The notes under the pieces are model-generated. The model made no database searches and was not told the origin of the DNA. It saw only the letters and a program-made list of their open reading frames with translations. The position numbers and the translations under genes were made by a program. Below are positions 61,501 through 64,000 of a stretch of 64,000 nucleotides of DNA, one piece after another. Within the stretch, counting starts at the first letter, position 1. Each line of letters begins with the position of its first letter. The stretch is from Lachnospiraceae bacterium (GTDB lineage Bacteria; Bacillota; Clostridia; Lachnospirales; Lachnospiraceae): the NCBI GenBank assembly GCA_902363555.1, contig CABJAM010000003.1, forward strand, positions 434,001-498,000, read 5' to 3'.

Positions 61501-62950
61501 ATGGCTGACGGTATTGGCCCAGGCTGTGGACCGGGTGGAGCAGCAGTTGGCTGCGCTGGCGGAGGAGCAGATGAAGGTAAAGGAGAAAATCGCGCGGCGT
61601 GAGACACTGAAACAGGACCGGGCCGGGATGGAAATGCGCCGGAGCGAATGTCTCCAGAGTATCCAAAAGTACGGAAGTGACATCGAGGTATTTAAAAACC
61701 GACAGGCGGAAGAATATAAACAATTGCGGACCTGCCTGGGCCAGCCGGGGATGCCGTGGGATGACCGGAGCATGGCGATTCAACATATGGATGGTGATTC
61801 ATTAACTCAGGAAGCCGCCATGGCGGAGGCGCAATTAAGCAGTGAATTATCCGTTTTGGAGACATCGATCGAAGCGAATCGCCAAAAGCTTGAGGAAAGG
61901 CAGCGGCTGGAGACGGAGATTCCAGCATTGGAAGAAAGCGTCCGGAATCTGGAAGCCAGGATGCGCCAGACGGAGCTTGTGATGACCCGGCAAACAGCGG
62001 AGGAAGCAAGGCTTAAGGAGGATATTATACAGCTTGAGCAGCTTTTGGGCGGCCGGTCCAGAGAAGATATATTGAGCCAGATCGAGGCGCACCGTCAGAA
62101 AAAGACGGACCTGGAGACAGCACTTAAAAATGCACAGGAGGCCTACGAGGCGCTCCGGACATCGGAGACTGCCGCGCGTTCAGCCATAGCCACACTTGAG
62201 AGCCAGTTGAAGGAGGCCGGTGAGCTGGATGAGGAGAGCATTGTCCAGAGAAAGTATGGGTTGTCCGAAGAAAGAAAAAGGATGACCGGGGAACGCAATG
62301 AAAAGTACGCCGCTCATAAGAAAAACAGTGAAATCTATTCGCTCGTACAGGGAAAGCAGGAGGACATGGTGGATGTGGAGCAGAAATATGTCTGGGTCAA
62401 GGCCCTGGCGGATACGGCCAATGGAACGCTTGCCGGAAAGCGGAAGATCGAGCTGGAAACCTACATACAGATGACATATTTCGACCGGATACTGCGCCGG
62501 GCCAACCTGCGGCTTCTGACCATGAGCAGCGGTCAGTATGAGCTGAAGCGGCAGCAGGATGGCGATAACAAAAAAGAAAAGGCGGGGCTGGAGCTGAACG
62601 TGATCGATCATTTTAATGGAACGGAGCGCAGCGTCAAGACATTATCCGGCGGCGAGTCCTTTCAGGCGTCATTGTCACTTGCCCTGGGCCTTTCCGATGA
62701 GATCCAGTCCTATGCCGGCGGAATCCGTCTGGATACCATGTTTGTGGACGAGGGCTTTGGCTCGCTGGATGAGGATGCGCTCAATCAGGCCATGAAGGCG
62801 CTGGGAAGTCTGGCAGAGGGCAACCGCATGGTCGGTATTATTTCCCATGTGGCGGAGCTAAAGGAGCGCATTGAACGGAAAATCATTGTCACAAAAAACA
62901 GAAGCAGAGACGGGATTGGAAGCTGCGTAAAGGTGGAGGGGCGCAACTAG
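58520..62950 (+). CDS. sbcC: Exonuclease subunit SbcC
   Basis: The 1476-residue ATPase/coiled-coil subunit of SbcCD, well above the common length of about 1050. Walker A is GDTGAGKTT near residue 35. Long coiled coils flank a zinc hook at C680 (EPCPVCGSIHHP). The signature LSGGESFQASLSLALGLSDE and Walker B TMFVDEGFGSLDED lie at the C-terminus. In the returning coil, residues about 851-910 form four imperfect 15-residue repeats that are not coiled coil. The extra length comes from long coils and this insert. Confidence 0.95.
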   Translation: MKPCTLVISAFGPYAQETVIDFEQLGDQGLYLITGDTGAGKTTIFDAITFALYGEASGEVRESGMFRSKYAKPETPTFVALEFLYQGKIYKVKRNPEYMRPKGRGTGETLQKGDAELIYPDARQPVTRSREVTKAITELIGLDYRQFTQIAMIAQGDFQKLLIAGTAERSEIFRQIFHTGVFQAIQNKLKDTVKERWKEYDEIRRSISQYLSGVVCEDDPVMAMELEALKKIRFEGNVGKGLKLLEILLEKDQNRMKELDGAVKALDEQIQQEDQLLGKVFQNRQLSTQLDQETKALEELLPKLEQAKNVWLECRAAADQCGLLEKLIQNENENLKKHQTLEEQRGVRQQLIASIKKGADAMEAGTAQSGLIKADVAAKKNKLDILGTAGEEKERLFYQKEKMERCLRELAAGRQGLADAGAGQRMAGEKLKAFQAEAEKLWLSMNQCQEEIDRLLGQDAALVTLNENQRNLEKQRGRLKQLETDWGSMSRRIKALETALTQNLSREYDLSQSLNESRRILELYKNAGREELRCAHQAETLEQRKKDYEQLCARLAQANIAKKQAQDSIVALEQEETGKKAQQSSHQQAWEQVKDADLRIAHLEQEKSTLAAEIHRMEDVLEIKEKTAALKKQLEKMQRDYTKASQQKETLRDAYNALEKLFLDAQAGVLASRLTEGEPCPVCGSIHHPVLAPLPEAAPAKETLDKKREALTKQEASVERLSAEAGHLQTQLETELSRLREKAKDCPETSADESAVFSWASSRLDQLAAREAARGREYQAACADKTRGEALEPLLCQDQEQLLAIRARLSEKERALAIAREQVDDRNGQLGSAVSNLSAMIRDLAIRGESAGATEQAQTETSAISAGGAEQAQFGTSALSVGAANQESPGISVLSAGAAAQARPDIPALLDAALSQAKTALVEAARQRQRYDDESVRADALHTELTAAQEQVKQLQKQMDGLTGQSQQLCDQLSSEAEAVLDTLCVPEAADRAGWLTVLAQAVDRVEQQLAALAEEQMKVKEKIARRETLKQDRAGMEMRRSECLQSIQKYGSDIEVFKNRQAEEYKQLRTCLGQPGMPWDDRSMAIQHMDGDSLTQEAAMAEAQLSSELSVLETSIEANRQKLEERQRLETEIPALEESVRNLEARMRQTELVMTRQTAEEARLKEDIIQLEQLLGGRSREDILSQIEAHRQKKTDLETALKNAQEAYEALRTSETAARSAIATLESQLKEAGELDEESIVQRKYGLSEERKRMTGERNEKYAAHKKNSEIYSLVQGKQEDMVDVEQKYVWVKALADTANGTLAGKRKIELETYIQMTYFDRILRRANLRLLTMSSGQYELKRQQDGDNKKEKAGLELNVIDHFNGTERSVKTLSGGESFQASLSLALGLSDEIQSYAGGIRLDTMFVDEGFGSLDEDALNQAMKALGSLAEGNRMVGIISHVAELKERIERKIIVTKNRSRDGIGSCVKVEGRN
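61070..61249 (+). repeat. Four 45-bp in-frame repeats inside sbcC
   Basis: Units of 45 bp encode AGATEQAQTETSAIS, AGGAEQAQFGTSALS, VGAANQESPGISVLS and AGAAAQARPDIPALL. The pattern is Ala/Gly-Ala-x-Gln-x, then Ser-x-Leu-Ser. They add a flexible, uncharged segment to an otherwise coiled region. Confidence 0.85.
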
Positions 62951-63035
62951 CGCTCCATCCGGCCAGAAAATTAAAATGGAACTGCCGTACTGAGAGCTAA
63001 AATCGGTCAACGTGACAGCCCCGAATAATAGATAA

Positions 63036-63088
63036 AAAATGCCATTGACAGCAAAATTATTTAGTAGATTATGCAGTCAATGGCATTT
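63036..63088. terminator. Bidirectional terminator after sbcC
   Basis: A perfect 14-bp inverted repeat (63036-63049 with 63075-63088), flanked by A-runs and T-runs on both sides, serves sbcC on the plus strand and the small gene at 63107 on the minus strand. Confidence 0.85.
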
Positions 63089-63106
63089 TACAGAGTTGGC
63101 ATAAGA

Positions 63107-63334
63107 TTATCTCAACTCTTTAAGCTTTGCAAGCATTTCCAGGTCCTCCTGGGAAACCTTGATGTTGGAACAGAAATTCTGGCCGTCCGGATTTTTTACG
63201 CTGATCTCGATGATGCTGTCCTCGCTGAATCCGGCGGAGGACACGGCCTTTAAAAACAGAGGAACCTTGGGATGACGCTGCTCAAAGGCGTCCTTCATAC
63301 TTTTAAGCTCCATGAGCTTTCTTGGATTTATCAT
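63107..63334 (-). CDS. Small conserved-looking protein, unknown function
   Basis: A 75-residue protein (begins MINPRKLMELKSMKDAFEQR) with a helix, a strand pair containing an NPDGQNFCSNIKVS segment, and a C-terminal helix ending LAKLKELR. A perfect terminator follows its stop and an AAAGGA lies about 13 nt before the start. It resembles small clostridial hypothetical proteins, but I cannot name the family. Confidence 0.65.
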   Translation of the reverse strand: MINPRKLMELKSMKDAFEQRHPKVPLFLKAVSSAGFSEDSIIEISVKNPDGQNFCSNIKVSQEDLEMLAKLKELR

Positions 63335-63676
63335 AATTGTGTATCATTCCTTTGTAATTATTATGTGGGCGTCGCCCCTTCCGGCGAAGGTCGGGGGTTG
63401 GCAGCCGTTCCCGGTCAGTGATGGAATCCGGCAACCGGACCGGACGGTAGCGGGATTTTGCGGCTGTTCCCCGGCCAGCGGTGCCCCGATGGAACGATTA
63501 TAGCATGAAATTATTGAATTTGCAATTTGCAGTCTACAACAACAAAGCATATAATCCATGGCGCAATCCGTGGGAACCCTGATGCTTGTAATACCTCCGT
63601 GAATATGGTATCATTTAATATATTAAAGATAGTGATTTTGAGTCGTTTTTTAGCAATATAAGAGGAGGAAAATGAT
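63335..63676. other. Intergenic region with a GC-rich segment
   Basis: About 340 bp between divergent small genes. The part at 63367-63495 is GC-rich with several short palindromic words built on CCGG and can be read in three frames, but no frame has a ribosome binding site or plausible protein. The end (63596-63660) is AT-rich and probably holds the promoter of the next gene. Confidence 0.5.
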
Positions 63677-63985
63677 ATGATGTATCCTTATATGACACTG
63701 AATGACGAAACTGAGATTGTACATTCAGAAATGCAACCTGATGGGAGAGTGAAAGTCTACATTGAAAGGCCTGTCTACGGTGGGTTTCATAATGCAACCT
63801 GTTATCTTCCGGATTATACATGGGAGAACATCGTTGGATTTTCGGATAAAGAAATGAATCATTACAAAAAACTTATTGAAGCAAACGCCCATTTGATTAT
63901 TGAATTTTCGCAAAAAGGGGGCTTTGAAAAGGCCTCAAATCAGAAAAGGGTTCAGATAACGCCGCCGGAGTGTAGCGTCATCTGA
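63677..63985 (+). CDS. Small protein of unknown function, terminator within its 3' end
   Basis: A 102-residue protein (MMYPYMTLNDETEIVHSEMQ at the start) with a beta-strand-rich first half and a helical middle (SDKEMNHYKKLIEANAHLII). It resembles small cytosolic proteins of Lachnospiraceae with no known role. AGAGGAGG precedes tandem ATGs at 63677 and 63680. The last 14 codons form one arm of the transcription terminator. Confidence 0.72.
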   Translation: MMYPYMTLNDETEIVHSEMQPDGRVKVYIERPVYGGFHNATCYLPDYTWENIVGFSDKEMNHYKKLIEANAHLIIEFSQKGGFEKASNQKRVQITPPECSVI

Positions 63986-63991
63986 ACCCTT
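63946..63991 (+). terminator. Terminator overlapping the last codons of the small gene
   Basis: AAGGGTTCAGAT (63946-63957) pairs perfectly with 63980-63991, with an inner ACGC/GCGT pairing, and TTTC follows closely. The stop codon (63983-63985) is in the 3' arm. Confidence 0.8.
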
Positions 63992-64000
63992 ATTTCAACA

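Noticed and set aside
63344..63559. Minus-strand 71-codon frame in the GC-rich gap
   Set aside because: No ribosome binding site, mixed low-information translation and palindromic DNA. More likely non-coding.
63107..63985. The two small genes as a toxin-antitoxin pair
   Set aside because: They are divergent, about 340 bp apart, with no toxin motif in either protein.

Overview
The window looks like chromosomal DNA of an anaerobic Gram-positive gut clostridium, most probably a member of the Lachnospiraceae. I infer this from strong AGGAGG ribosome binding sites, CUT1 transporters with LplB/YtcP-type permeases and no dedicated ATPase, a YesM/YesN two-component pair, many glycoside hydrolases, a DUF2325 protein and SbcCD. 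No rRNA, tRNA, CRISPR array, prophage or transposase gene was recognised.

Layout. (1) 0.2-6.6 kb: a ribose-type ABC transporter (binding lipoprotein, permease, double ATPase, permease) followed by a TIM-barrel protein and a small DUF6379 protein. That pair matches the alpha and beta subunits of C-glycoside deglycosidases. The operon ends in a terminator shared with a convergent AraC regulator. (2) 7.6-32.7 kb: a large, mostly plus-strand glycan-use island with GH2, an acetyltransferase, a lipoprotein, a CUT1 transporter, two AraC regulators each next to a 76-residue HPr-like protein, GH43, a broken GH20, an intact GH20, an SMP-30 lactonase, a DUF5060-type hydrolase, a GPH symporter, an esterase, GH3 and a large predicted alpha/beta hydrolase. 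(3) 33-37 kb: a translationally coupled membrane protein/response regulator/histidine kinase operon, three further small membrane proteins, and three similar operator-like boxes that may define its local regulon. (4) 37-46.8 kb: a DUF4143 ATPase, then a LysR-flanked redox cluster (acetyltransferase, lipoprotein flavodoxin, aldo/keto reductase, FMN reductase) with two decayed genes, DUF2325, a TetR/hydrolase pair with a clear operator-promoter, and a zinc phospholipase C-like protein. (5) 47.1-56.9 kb: the ruin of a second deglycosidase-like locus in which a deletion joins the beta subunit to the alpha subunit, then a second CUT1 transporter, YesM/YesN, and a UroD-family methyltransferase-like gene. 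The transporter and the UroD-family gene share a near-identical promoter layout. (6) 57-64 kb: a small inverted-repeat unit with a frameshifted gene, SbcD, SbcC with an internal 15-residue repeat tract, and two small conserved-looking proteins.

Themes. Regulators sit beside their likely targets. Several binding-protein genes are followed by hairpins that could lower downstream expression. At least four genes carry deletion scars, so parts of the accessory content are decaying. The most interesting biology is the C-glycoside deglycosidase-like system, present once intact and once ruined, and the HPr-like proteins that lack the HPr histidine but keep the Lys-Ser of the Ser46 region and are paired with AraC regulators.
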